Positions 36,864-45,589 of a DNA stretch of 46,990 nt are shown here, one piece after another. Numbering within the stretch: position 1 is the first letter of the stretch; every line of letters begins with the position of its first letter. The stretch covers positions 1-46,990 of the forward strand of contig CAJJBH010000073.1 in assembly GCA_905182355.1 (NCBI GenBank), given 5' to 3'. The notes under the pieces are model-generated. The model saw nothing but the letters and a program-made list of their open reading frames with translations, was not told the DNA's origin and made no database searches. The DNA is from an uncultured Paracoccaceae bacterium. Lineage in GTDB: Bacteria > Pseudomonadota > Alphaproteobacteria > Rhodobacterales > Rhodobacteraceae. Both the position numbers and the translations under genes were made by a program.

Positions 36864-37408
36864 TCACCTATACCCCGCCCTAGTGGCGGGGTTTTTTTTA
36901 TGTCGATAACTTTAACCAACAGTATGCTGGTAAGGTTAATGTCTGGTGCTGGTTGATAGGTTTTGTTAGCCAAGACAGATTGGACATGGCCAACGTGAAA
37001 TTCATCCTTTGTTAGCACGAACCGTACGCCCGCAGTTTGTGCCTTGTCCCACACAGAGGGTGTTGGCCAGCCACTGATAATTATGACAGGTATTGAGCCA
37101 AATCCGGGTCAGCGGCAAGGAATTGCACATAATACGCATCCCGCCCGTCAGGCAGGTTATTATCCAAAAAAATCATGAAAAACTGCTGTTCTCAAATGTT
37201 TTCTGGCGGCTTTTAAGGTGCTGGCGTATTGTAGTTTTGCGCCGTTATGACTCCCACTTAGAATACGCTTTTGATCGAACAAACTGTCTTCGACAATTAA
37301 AAAGCTTGAGTTTGATTTGGCACTTTGGACGGCGTTGGAATGCGGCACAAGAAAACCCTTTGATAGATTTGTATGGGATCCTTCTGTCAGCCCAAGATTG
37401 AGAACCAA
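36848..37408 (-). pseudogene. Single-domain response regulator (receiver domain), broken by two frameshifts
   Basis: Three frames together spell a CheY-like receiver domain. From ATG 37408 the first frame includes SSFLIVEDSLFDQKRI (acidic pocket) and ends at TAA 37160. Dropping one T from the run of seven at 37166-37172 continues it as HDFLDNNLPDGRDAYY, with the phospho-acceptor Asp. That frame ends at TAA shortly after AADPDLAQY. Adding one A near 37093 continues it as PVIIISGWPTP, then LTKDEF with the conserved Lys. So a one-base insertion and a one-base loss flank the middle part. The last frame stays open into the ccrM terminator (to 36848), so the natural stop is probably lost. It sits 30 bases downstream of alkB on the same strand. 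Confidence 0.8.
36873..36899 (+). terminator. Rho-independent terminator of ccrM
   Basis: CCCCGCC (36873-36879) pairs with GGCGGGG (36885-36891), loop CTAGT, followed by eight Ts. Confidence 0.95.
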
Positions 37409-37438
37409 CTATCTGATGTACGAATAACGTGGACAATA

Positions 37439-38575
37439 TTAACGAGGCATCGGGTTCGTCGCCTTGTTGTAAGCAGTCCAATCGGTAATTTCTGGATAAT
37501 ACATCTCGCGCCATTTGTGTACGCGTGGGTTCATGACACGGCGAAACAAGGGAGGCACCATAGCAGCCATTGTCATGATTGGATATCCAAATGGCAATTG
37601 GGGTGCGTCGGCTTCGGTGTAATTTTGCAAGACGGGAAAACGACGATCTGGTTTGTAGTGGTGATCAGAATGACGCTGCAAATTAATCAGCAGCCAATTC
37701 GATGCCTTGTGGTTTGCATTCCACGAATGTCGTGGCTGCACATGTTCATACTTGCCCTCACCTAAATGTTTGCGTGTTAGGCCGTAGTGTTCGATGTAAT
37801 TCACCAGCTCAAGCTGCCAGATCGCAACGCCTGCTTGTAATAAGAACAGCCCGGCCCCAGACCATCCGCCCAAAATTAGGGCCAGCAGTAAGCAACCGCC
37901 TTGGATCGCTGCGTACTTCCAAAACGGGTTGCTGAGATCAGTTGTAGGTAAATCTTTTCGCGCCAACATCGCTTTCTCTGCGTTCAAGGCTGAAAGGAAA
38001 GAGGCACGTAAGACTCGAGGGTAAAATCGGTAAAAACTTTCACCCATGCGGGCTGTTACGGGATCACGTGGAGTTGCCACATAGCGATGATGTACCAACA
38101 TGTGTTCGGACCGAAAATGCGAATACAGCGCCATACCTAAAAGGGTGTCCGCCAAATGCCGTTCTAATCTGCTTTTTTGATGCATCAATTCGTGGCTATA
38201 GTTTATGCCAACGGTTCCACTAATGACACCAATGCCAAAAAACAGGCCGATCTTTTCCAAGCTTTCAAGGTGATTGGTGGAACTGACATAAGCGATTACT
38301 CCAAAGATCGTAATGAACTGCAAAGGTGCCCAGATCATTGTGATCAAGCGATACCAATACAAGTCATCGTCGGTAGCTTCCAAATCACCGTTGGTCAGGT
38401 CCAACCCAACAGCCGCGTCCAAAGCCGACAAAAGGTACCATGTGACCAAAGGCAACAAAAAGACAGTCCAACCGCCTTGAACCGCGCCTATCCAAGCAAG
38501 CGGAATTAGCCCCAGCGACAACCAAAAGGGCAACGCGTTTTGGAACTTGGCCATGTCAGAAGCTGGGATATTCAT
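37439..38575 (-). CDS. alkB: Alkane 1-monooxygenase (AlkB)
   Basis: AlkB is a membrane di-iron enzyme that adds oxygen to the terminal carbon of medium-chain alkanes. The 378 aa show six or so spans and the required histidine boxes: NYSHELMHQ, SEHMLVHHRYVATPRDP, NYIEHYGL and LQRHSDHHYKPDRRFPVL. AAAGGA lies before ATG 38575. The rubredoxin and reductase partners it needs are not in the window. With the sterol desaturase remnant at 0.4-1.3 kb, this is one of two histidine-box membrane oxygenases here; only this one is intact. Confidence 0.95.
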   Translation of the reverse strand: MNIPASDMAKFQNALPFWLSLGLIPLAWIGAVQGGWTVFLLPLVTWYLLSALDAAVGLDLTNGDLEATDDDLYWYRLITMIWAPLQFITIFGVIAYVSSTNHLESLEKIGLFFGIGVISGTVGINYSHELMHQKSRLERHLADTLLGMALYSHFRSEHMLVHHRYVATPRDPVTARMGESFYRFYPRVLRASFLSALNAEKAMLARKDLPTTDLSNPFWKYAAIQGGCLLLALILGGWSGAGLFLLQAGVAIWQLELVNYIEHYGLTRKHLGEGKYEHVQPRHSWNANHKASNWLLINLQRHSDHHYKPDRRFPVLQNYTEADAPQLPFGYPIMTMAAMVPPLFRRVMNPRVHKWREMYYPEITDWTAYNKATNPMPR

Positions 38576-38649
38576 GGGTGGTCCTTTGTTTATTTCACTA
38601 TTTTCTACGCGGTTTCTCGCGCTAGACCAACCCTGACGCGACGCCGCAG

Positions 38650-39690
38650 CTAGGGCTGTACCAAATCAAAAGCTTTGCGCATGACGGTTGGCAGGTCGGA
38701 GGAACGGAAATCTTCTGGTCCAAGGAAATATCCATTTGTATCTGCTTTCGCCTCAGCCGTCATAACAGTGAGGATCAGATGAAAGTGTGTAAATGTGTGG
38801 CGCACTTCTGTGCCAACGACCTGCCATTCGCCGGTCACGGGTGGCATTCCTACGGGCCGTGGTTCACTTGTGTCGACCCAGTCCGATCCGGGCCAGCCCA
38901 ACATTCCACCTAACAAACCTTTGTCGGGGCGCCGTTCTAGCAACCATGCACCGTCCACGCGCTGGGCTAAGTACACCGTTCCATGACGGGTTGGTTTTGG
39001 CTTCTTTGGCGTTTTCTTTGGCAATTCTAACGCTGTGCCAGCTTTGCGGGCGGCACAGGGGGCACGCCAAGGGCAGATCCCACATGCAGGTGATTTCGGG
39101 GTGCAAATGGTTGCGCCTAAATCCATGACGGCTTGGGCATAATCACCTGTCCGAGTGTTCGGCGTTAGAGCCTCGGCCTTGGCTGTCAGTTCAGGTTTGG
39201 AGGCGGGTAGCGGACTATGGATATCATAAAGGCGCGCCATAACCCGCTCGACATTTCCATCCACAACAACGTGGCGCAAATCATACGCGATGGATGAAAG
39301 CGAAGCGGCTGTGTAGGGGCCAATCCCCGGGAGTTTGAGGAGGGCGGTGTGGTCCGCAGGGAAAACCCCGTTGTGGTCAGCGACAACCGCGCGGGCGCAT
39401 TTCAGCAGGTTGCGGGCACGTGCGTAATACCCCAGCCCAGCCCATTCGCCCATCACATCACCGTCTTGGGCGGCTGCCAGATCGGAAACGGTAGGCCAGC
39501 GTGTCGTGAATCTGTTGAAATAGTCTTTCACTGCGGCAACTGTCGTTTGTTGCAGCATCACTTCTGACAACCAAACACGGTATGGATCAGGGCGTACGCC
39601 CGCCAATTTATCTGCGGGGGAGGTGCGCCAAGGCATAGGGCGTGCGTGAATGTCGTACCATTCCAGCAAAATTGAACTGAGATCACGCAA
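38650..39690 (-). CDS. mutY: A/G-specific adenine DNA glycosylase
   Basis: MutY removes adenine mispaired with 8-oxoguanine. The helix-hairpin-helix LLKLPGIGPYTAASL with catalytic Asp (VVVDGNVERV) is present, and the 4Fe-4S cluster cysteines follow as CTPKSPACGICPWRAPC (spacing 6-2-5). A C-terminal NUDIX-like domain occupies about residues 235-346. It is divergent from the DciA-like gene. Confidence 0.96.
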   Translation of the reverse strand: MRDLSSILLEWYDIHARPMPWRTSPADKLAGVRPDPYRVWLSEVMLQQTTVAAVKDYFNRFTTRWPTVSDLAAAQDGDVMGEWAGLGYYARARNLLKCARAVVADHNGVFPADHTALLKLPGIGPYTAASLSSIAYDLRHVVVDGNVERVMARLYDIHSPLPASKPELTAKAEALTPNTRTGDYAQAVMDLGATICTPKSPACGICPWRAPCAARKAGTALELPKKTPKKPKPTRHGTVYLAQRVDGAWLLERRPDKGLLGGMLGWPGSDWVDTSEPRPVGMPPVTGEWQVVGTEVRHTFTHFHLILTVMTAEAKADTNGYFLGPEDFRSSDLPTVMRKAFDLVQP

Positions 39691-39773
39691 TCTTTATGCT
39701 CCGCATTGGTTTGTTTCGCTGGCCTGAGCGGGGTGATCCGCTATGATGAATTCTGATAGTAAGGAACATAGCC

Positions 39774-40289
39774 TTGGCACAGCGGCGTACCAGTACAAAA
39801 GGTTTCAAACGCACAGCAACTTTGCTGGGTGAACGTATCCGTACGGCCAGTGAAAGCCGTGGCTTTGCCCAAAGCCGCCTTTTGACCCATTGGGCCGAAA
39901 TTGCGGGCCCAGATGTGTCGTCCATCGCACGACCTGTTGAGGTAAGTTATGCCCGTGGCGGAATGGGTGCGACGCTGACTTTGCTGACAACGGGTGCGCA
40001 GGCACCAATGCTGGAAATGCAAAAAGAACAAATTCGCGCCAAAGTAAATTCCGTTTATGGTTATAACGCCATTGCGCGCGTCCGAATTACGCAAACTGCA
40101 GCGACTGGATTTGCCGAAGGCCAAGTGGACTTCGCTGCTAAACCGAAAAAGATAGACGAGATCATTCCAGATCAGGCCGTTGTTCAACGCGCCGCTGAAA
40201 CAACCCAAGCCGTTGGTGATGAAGGGCTGCGTGCGGCCCTTGAACGCTTGGGGACGAATGTAATGAAACCTAAGACTTCTTTGAATTAA
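39774..40289 (+). CDS. DUF721 / DciA-like protein, 171 aa
   Basis: DUF721 includes DciA, a loader of the DnaB replicative helicase in bacteria without DnaC. The domain reads FKRTATLLGERI, LLTHWAEIAGPDV, then ARVRITQ. The only start that fits is TTG 39774, with AAGGAA upstream; no ATG lies near the N-terminus. The DsbA-family gene follows ten bases after the stop, so the two are an operon. Confidence 0.85.
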   Translation: MAQRRTSTKGFKRTATLLGERIRTASESRGFAQSRLLTHWAEIAGPDVSSIARPVEVSYARGGMGATLTLLTTGAQAPMLEMQKEQIRAKVNSVYGYNAIARVRITQTAATGFAEGQVDFAAKPKKIDEIIPDQAVVQRAAETTQAVGDEGLRAALERLGTNVMKPKTSLN

Positions 40290-40299
40290 GGACTACGAT

Positions 40300-40989
40300 A
40301 TGAAACGCATACTTCCATTGGTTGCTGCCGCACTTGTTGGCGTTGGCGCGTACTTTCTTTTTGTGTATGAACCGTCAAATAGTGCACCACAAACGGCTGC
40401 TGTTACTTCTAACGCATCAGTAGATGTTGCTGACAACGCGGACGAAAATGCTGATTTGGATACCGCATCCATTCCAGACATGATGATAGGCAACCAAGAT
40501 GCAAAAGTGACAGTAATTGAATACGCATCCTACACCTGCCCACACTGTGCATCGTTTCACGCAGGCACGTATAAAGAGCTAAAGCGGGATTATATCGACA
40601 CAGGCAAAATTAACTTTGTCTTCCGTGAGGTTTACTTTGACCGCTACGGTTTGTGGGCGTCGATGATTGCCCGTTGCGCTGGCCCAGATAAGTTCTTTGG
40701 CATGACGGATTTGATGTTCAAAAACCAATCACTATGGACACGTGCGGGCGAGCCTGCTGCCATTATCGACGAGTTGCGCAAAATTGGCCGTCTTGCAGGT
40801 ATGGACGGTGACACGCTTGAGGCCTGTTTGAATGATGATGAAAAGGCCAAGACATTGGTCGCTTGGTATCAAGAAAAAGCAGGCGCTGATAATATCGACA
40901 GCACGCCAAGCTTTGTGATCAATGACAAGAAATATTCAAATATGAGCTTTGTTGAGATGTCAGGCATTCTTGACGCTGCTATCGAGTGA
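40300..40989 (+). CDS. DsbA family thioredoxin-like protein, 229 aa
   Basis: This is a periplasmic thiol-disulfide protein. An N-terminal hydrophobic segment (ILPLVAAALVGVGAYFLFV) anchors or exports it. The active site is TCPHCASFH, and the cis-proline is in DSTPSFVIN. The acidic linker (DVADNADENADLD) is typical of marine relatives. AAGGA lies eight bases before the ATG. It may oxidise or isomerise cysteines of secreted proteins such as the four-Cys protein at 34.3 kb, but there is no direct link. Confidence 0.92.
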   Translation: MKRILPLVAAALVGVGAYFLFVYEPSNSAPQTAAVTSNASVDVADNADENADLDTASIPDMMIGNQDAKVTVIEYASYTCPHCASFHAGTYKELKRDYIDTGKINFVFREVYFDRYGLWASMIARCAGPDKFFGMTDLMFKNQSLWTRAGEPAAIIDELRKIGRLAGMDGDTLEACLNDDEKAKTLVAWYQEKAGADNIDSTPSFVINDKKYSNMSFVEMSGILDAAIE

Positions 40990-41004
40990 TACAAAACCTT
41001 AGAA

Positions 41005-41036
41005 CTTGGCGGGTAAATTGAACCGCCAAGCTTTTT
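41005..41036 (+). terminator. Rho-independent terminator after the DsbA-family gene
   Basis: CTTGGCGG (41005-41012) pairs perfectly with CCGCCAAG (41023-41030), and CTTTTTC follows. It ends against the lpxK stop codon on the opposite strand. Confidence 0.88.
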
Positions 41037-42020
41037 CTAGCCCAACGGCAGTTTTTTTAGCGCCGATTGTAGCGCACTATCATCTGTAAATTTCAAACGA
41101 ACTGGCAATGTAATTACTTTGGATCGAAACGAGGCTGGCAGACGAACAGCGTCTTTTTCAGTGGTGATCATTTGCGCATTCTTTGTGCGGGCGTCAGCTT
41201 CAAACCGTGCAAGTAAGCCGTTGGATAGTTTCTGGTGATCATCCAGTGGTTCAGTGTGCACCACTTTGGCTCCCAAGCCGCGTAGGGTAGCAAAGAATTT
41301 TTCGGGATGTCCGATGCCCGCAAATGCAAAGGCGCGGGTGTCTGTCCAATCCATCCCCGTTAACAACGGCTCTAGTGACGCGGAGATATGTACATTTGAT
41401 AGCTCGAATTGTACGTTTTTGAATTCGCTTTGTGCGGTTTCCGGCCCAATAGACAAAAGCAGATCCGCGCGGGCCAATCCAACACTTACGGGTTCGCGCA
41501 GTGGCCCTGCTGGCATGCAGCGCCCGTTTCCAAATCCGTGGACCGCATCAACAACGATGATAGATAGATCTTTGTGAAGTGCAGGGTTTTGATGGCCGTC
41601 ATCCAAAACAACAACCGTCGCTCCTGCATCTTGCGCCGCTTTCCCGCCAAGTGCGCGATCTTTGGAAACCCAAACTTCAGCAAACGCTGCAAGCAATAGG
41701 GGTTCGTCGCCCACCTGATCAGCGCTGTGAATAGCGGGGTCCACGCGGACAGGCCCAACAAGCGTCCCGCCGTATCCACGGCTGACAATGTGGGGTGTGT
41801 GAAACATATCGCGCAACCGTTCTACCACGGCGATAACCGTTGGCGTTTTCCCAGTGCCGCCAGCATTGATGTTCCCGATACAAACGACAGGAATATCCAA
41901 ACGCAAAGGTTCGCCATTTGCCAAACGACGGGCTGTTGCCATTGCATAAAGGCGACCCAAAGGGGCCAAGGCAAAAGCCTGCCAACTTGAAGGGTGATCC
42001 CAAAACTTAGGTGCACGCAT
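41037..42020 (-). CDS. lpxK: Tetraacyldisaccharide 4'-kinase
   Basis: LpxK phosphorylates the 4' position of the lipid A disaccharide, an inner-membrane step of LPS assembly. The P-loop [13 protein letters not shown] is near residue 50, and [13 protein letters not shown] holds the conserved DDGxQ. The 327-aa length is normal. Its ATG overlaps the waaA stop by one base (TGATG), so the two are translated together. Confidence 0.95.
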   Translation of the reverse strand: MRAPKFWDHPSSWQAFALAPLGRLYAMATARRLANGEPLRLDIPVVCIGNINAGGTGKTPTVIAVVERLRDMFHTPHIVSRGYGGTLVGPVRVDPAIHSADQVGDEPLLLAAFAEVWVSKDRALGGKAAQDAGATVVVLDDGHQNPALHKDLSIIVVDAVHGFGNGRCMPAGPLREPVSVGLARADLLLSIGPETAQSEFKNVQFELSNVHISASLEPLLTGMDWTDTRAFAFAGIGHPEKFFATLRGLGAKVVHTEPLDDHQKLSNGLLARFEADARTKNAQMITTEKDAVRLPASFRSKVITLPVRLKFTDDSALQSALKKLPLG

Positions 42021-43234
42021 CAGTGTGTTCCTTCTTCAGCAGCATCAAGTGAAGTGATGACCAATTCAGTGATGCGATCCGTAATAGCAGCGCCCTGCGA
42101 TACCACATCCCAACCAGACATCGCCATGGATGCCGCGTGTTCCGGTGATATAAGCCGTGCAACCGCAACGCCAAGCGCACCTGCATCATTGACAATTCTT
42201 GCGGCCCCAGCAGCCGCCAATCGTGTATAACTGGGCATGTGATTGCGGACGTTCGGGCCGTATAAAATTGCAGTTCCAAGAGCGGCAGCTTGGAATGGGT
42301 CAAGTCCGTATTGACCAGATGACAACGAACTACCCAGAAATGAAAGGGGGGCCACACGATACCATAGTCCCAATTCATCTTGGGCTGTTGCTAGCAGAAC
42401 TTGGCAATTGTCGTCGGGCATTCCGCCATCTTCCCAACGGGCACTCCGCAACCCCTCTGCACTAAGCCGGGCCTGACATTCGGCAGCTTGATCCTCTGAC
42501 GCTGGGTTTAAGATCAACAATAACCGATGTGATTGACGTAATGCATGTCGATGGGCAGCAAGCACAGTTTGGACTTCATTCGATTGAACGGACGCTGCCA
42601 GCCAAATTGGGCGGCCACCCAAAATAGCGGATAATTCGTCAAAATCACTTTGCGCGTAAACCAGCGATTGACCACCAGCCATCAACGGCCCGCTGAGTTC
42701 CAATGCCACATCGCTGCGCATAAGTTTGGCAAGGCGGGCATGGCCTGGATCGGTTCGTGCAAGGACATTCTGGAAACAGGCCATCACATCGCGTGCCACT
42801 TCGGGCAGCCAGCGGTCACGCCTGTTTTCAAACCCCTGTTGATCTGCATCTGCCATTATAAGTGGGATACTTTGGCGGTGTGCAGCCAAGATTAGGTTTG
42901 GTTGTAAATCGCCCCACAACCACAGCGCAACATCGGGCTGCCAGTGTTCCAGGAAGGTCCCTGTGTCTTGGGGATGCTCGCTGGGTGCGGTGTCGATGAT
43001 GATGGTTGCGCATGGGGAAACGATGGCCTCATCACCGGTGATCAAAACGCTTAGTCCGTGACGCTGTGCGCATAGGCGTTTTGCCAAGTCAAACAAAGCA
43101 AGGGCGTTTCCTTTTTCCGGGGCGTGTATCCATAAAACTTCGCCTTCTGGACGATCTATGCTGGGCGCATACCGTGTTGGTGGATTGCGTCGCACCAACG
43201 CACGGTAGGCCTTAAGTCCTAGTGAGTCTGACAT
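42020..43234 (-). CDS. waaA: 3-deoxy-D-manno-octulosonic acid transferase
   Basis: WaaA (KdtA) adds Kdo to lipid A precursor. The 404-aa GT-B protein has [15 protein letters not shown] near the N-terminus (the usual 'WxHaxSxGE' position has EKGN here), [12 protein letters not shown], and the C-terminal [20 protein letters not shown]. Next to lpxK this gives consecutive steps of lipid A-Kdo synthesis. The 122-base gap upstream contains no room for the small DUF4170 gene often found beside waaA in relatives. Confidence 0.93.
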   Translation of the reverse strand: MSDSLGLKAYRALVRRNPPTRYAPSIDRPEGEVLWIHAPEKGNALALFDLAKRLCAQRHGLSVLITGDEAIVSPCATIIIDTAPSEHPQDTGTFLEHWQPDVALWLWGDLQPNLILAAHRQSIPLIMADADQQGFENRRDRWLPEVARDVMACFQNVLARTDPGHARLAKLMRSDVALELSGPLMAGGQSLVYAQSDFDELSAILGGRPIWLAASVQSNEVQTVLAAHRHALRQSHRLLLILNPASEDQAAECQARLSAEGLRSARWEDGGMPDDNCQVLLATAQDELGLWYRVAPLSFLGSSLSSGQYGLDPFQAAALGTAILYGPNVRNHMPSYTRLAAAGAARIVNDAGALGVAVARLISPEHAASMAMSGWDVVSQGAAITDRITELVITSLDAAEEGTH

Positions 43235-43356
43235 TCTTAATAACCTGTCTGGCGTGCTGTGACGTTTTGCGACACAGGTCTAATTTCGCACTTGGTCCAC
43301 GGTCGTATAAGGTTAAAATTCAACATGCATTCAGATTGCCCAATTGCGGGCAAGGG

Positions 43357-44136
43357 TCAAGCAGCGTGTCGTGCCGCAAGGCTTTGTTCGTGAATGGCTG
43401 CTCCGCCTGCAATGACACCATTAAGCAGCGCGTCAGGCCCGTTAAACACCAACGGACCACCAATTTGATCGGTGATTATTCCACCTGCCTCGCTGACGAT
43501 AAGCGCACCCGCTGCAATATCCCATTCCCAGCTTGGGCGGAACGTGTACATAGCGTCGAATTTACCACTGGCGACCAATGCCAACCTGTAGGCAAGGGAA
43601 GGGCGGTGTTGGCGATCAATCACTGGAACGCCATTTGGCCAAAACCGTGGCTCCATGTTCACTTTGGTTGCGAGTACAGTTGCATTTGAAAGATTAGGCT
43701 GGGCCGAAACACGCAAGGGTTCACCGTTAAGCCACGCGCCTTTGCCTAATGCGGCGCTGTACAGTTTCTTGCGCATGGGCAGGTAGACAACAGCCGCTGT
43801 GATTTGGCCACCTTCGGATACCGCAAAGGAATGCGCCCAAGTGCTTGCCCCTTCTGCATAGCTGCGTGTGCCATCAATTGGGTCGATGATAAAAACCTTG
43901 TCACGGGTTAGCCGCGCGGCTGTATCTTCGCTTTCTTCGGACAACCAACCATAGCTTGGACGCACGATGGGAAGTGTAGCGGACAGCATATTATTAACGG
44001 CCAAGTCGGCTTCGGTCACGGGGCCAGCGCCATCTGGTTTGTCCCATTTTTGCACGGTTTTCCCAGCATAACTGGTGGCAACACGTCCAGCGATAAGTGC
44101 GGCGTTTACAAGAAGATCAAGGTCACTTGCCGGCAA
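43357..44136 (-). CDS. Inositol monophosphatase family protein, CysQ-like, 259 aa
   Basis: This is a metal-dependent phosphatase of the inositol monophosphatase/3'(2'),5'-bisphosphate nucleotidase family. Metal-site motifs are intact: WLSEESED, IIDPIDGTRSYAEG and SWEWDIAAG. The likely substrate is 3'-phosphoadenosine 5'-phosphate, based on similarity to CysQ, but an inositol or other sugar phosphate is possible. It overlaps pmbA by 14 bases, so the two are co-translated. Confidence 0.9.
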   Translation of the reverse strand: MPASDLDLLVNAALIAGRVATSYAGKTVQKWDKPDGAGPVTEADLAVNNMLSATLPIVRPSYGWLSEESEDTAARLTRDKVFIIDPIDGTRSYAEGASTWAHSFAVSEGGQITAAVVYLPMRKKLYSAALGKGAWLNGEPLRVSAQPNLSNATVLATKVNMEPRFWPNGVPVIDRQHRPSLAYRLALVASGKFDAMYTFRPSWEWDIAAGALIVSEAGGIITDQIGGPLVFNGPDALLNGVIAGGAAIHEQSLAARHAA

Positions 44137-45469
44137 GGGTCATCCCTTCAACCAACAATGAAGGCACCACGCGGCTTAGATGTGTGCGGGCGTCATTTGC
44201 TGGAATAATCGCAAGCAACATCTGTCGTAGATTTCCTGCGATTGTGCACTCGTTCACCGCATATTGGATTTCACCATTTTCGACCCATAAACCTGCAGCG
44301 CCACGTGAATAGTCGCCCGTGTTTGGGTTTATTGTGGAGCCGATCATTGAGGTGACCAATAATCCAGTTCCCATGTCGCGGATCAGGTCTGCTTGGCTGG
44401 CTTCCCCTTGTGTGAGGGCGGTGTTCCAAATGCTAGGTGTTGGACCCGAGGCTGTTCCGCGTGCTGCGTTGCCTGTTGATCTCATTCCCAGTTTACGTGC
44501 GTTGGCCAAATCCAAGGTCCAGCCCGTAAGGATACCATTTTCGATGATTGCGCGCTTTGCAGTTGGTAAACCCTCAGCGTCAAACGGACGTGACGCGCCT
44601 GTACGTGGCCGATGTGGATCTTCGATGACAGACAGGTGGGCAGGCAAAACCTGTGCGCCTAAGTCATTGCGCAACCAGGATGCACCGCGACCAACAGAAG
44701 CGCCGTTAACGGCTGCCAACAGGTGTCCAATCAAAGTGGACGAAATACGTTCGTCAAACAAGACAGGGTACGAACCAGTGGGTGGTTTGCGGGCATCCAT
44801 ACGGGCAAGGGCACGTGTCGACGCCTCGCGTCCAATCTCGGATGCATTGCGCACGTCGGCCTGAAAGATGCGGCTGTCGCCCGCATAATCCCGCTCCATA
44901 CCGCTGCCAGTTCCTGCGATTGCTACACAGCTCAAGGCGCGGTCCGTGCGGGAGTATCCACCAGAAAAGCCGTTGCTGGCTGCTAAGTGAATGTGGCGGG
45001 CACCGTAGGCAGCGCTTGCAGCTTGAACTTGGGAGATGCCTTTAATTGCCAATGCAGCAGTTTCCGCCTCAGCCGCATCTCGCTGCAAGTCTTCTGGCGC
45101 GGGTTCGGGGGTTGCATCATGCAATTCCAGAACATCGACATCCCAATCAGTCACCAGTTGGGATGGATCAGCTAGACCTGCATAAGGATCTTCTGGCGCT
45201 TCTTTTGCCATCGCAACAGCACGCTGCGCCATTTCGTCAATTGTACGTGTAGATGTGTCAGAGGCAGATACGTTTGCAATCCGCTTGCCGACAAAAACGC
45301 GTAAGCCAATGTCGATGCCTTCGGATCTTTCTGCGTGTTCCAACGCACCCGCACGCACGTCAATCGAGACGGATGTGCCTTGCACAGCCATTGCATCAGC
45401 GGCGTCAGCACCTGCACGTTTGGCTGCGGATAAAAGTGATTGTGTCAGCGCGTCGAGGGGCTGCGGCAT
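44123..45469 (-). CDS. pmbA: TldD/PmbA family metallopeptidase (PmbA/TldE)
   Basis: PmbA partners with TldD to form a peptidase that matures or degrades small peptides. The 448 aa fit the PmbA/TldE member: a SGGYSRTDRALSCVAIAGTG stretch and FDAEGLPTAKRAIIENGIL, and no HExxxH metal motif, which belongs to TldD. I start it at ATG 45469 (GGAG eight bases upstream); the longer start at 45511 adds an unlikely 14 residues. TldD is not in the window. Confidence 0.93.
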   Translation of the reverse strand: MPQPLDALTQSLLSAAKRAGADAADAMAVQGTSVSIDVRAGALEHAERSEGIDIGLRVFVGKRIANVSASDTSTRTIDEMAQRAVAMAKEAPEDPYAGLADPSQLVTDWDVDVLELHDATPEPAPEDLQRDAAEAETAALAIKGISQVQAASAAYGARHIHLAASNGFSGGYSRTDRALSCVAIAGTGSGMERDYAGDSRIFQADVRNASEIGREASTRALARMDARKPPTGSYPVLFDERISSTLIGHLLAAVNGASVGRGASWLRNDLGAQVLPAHLSVIEDPHRPRTGASRPFDAEGLPTAKRAIIENGILTGWTLDLANARKLGMRSTGNAARGTASGPTPSIWNTALTQGEASQADLIRDMGTGLLVTSMIGSTINPNTGDYSRGAAGLWVENGEIQYAVNECTIAGNLRQMLLAIIPANDARTHLSRVVPSLLVEGMTLAGK

Positions 45470-45537
45470 TTGGCATCTCCGGTGGAAGTTGAACATGAGG
45501 TAGCCCTGCAATGACCATCGTGCAAGGGCGGGACACT

Positions 45538-45564
45538 AAAAGGGCCACGCAATCTGCGCGGCCC
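45538..45564 (-). terminator. Rho-independent terminator after the DUF2125 gene
   Basis: On the minus strand, GGGCCGCGC and GCGTGGCCC pair (one G-U) with loop AGATT, followed by TTTT. The stem spans 45542-45564, 26 bases after the stop at 45590. Confidence 0.85.
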
Positions 45565-45589
45565 GTAAATAAAACCAACTTCAGAAATG

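Noticed and set aside
37160-37408. The 82-codon minus-strand ORF as a complete small gene.
   Set aside because: It contains only the first half of a receiver domain, and the rest continues in other frames, so it is part of a pseudogene.
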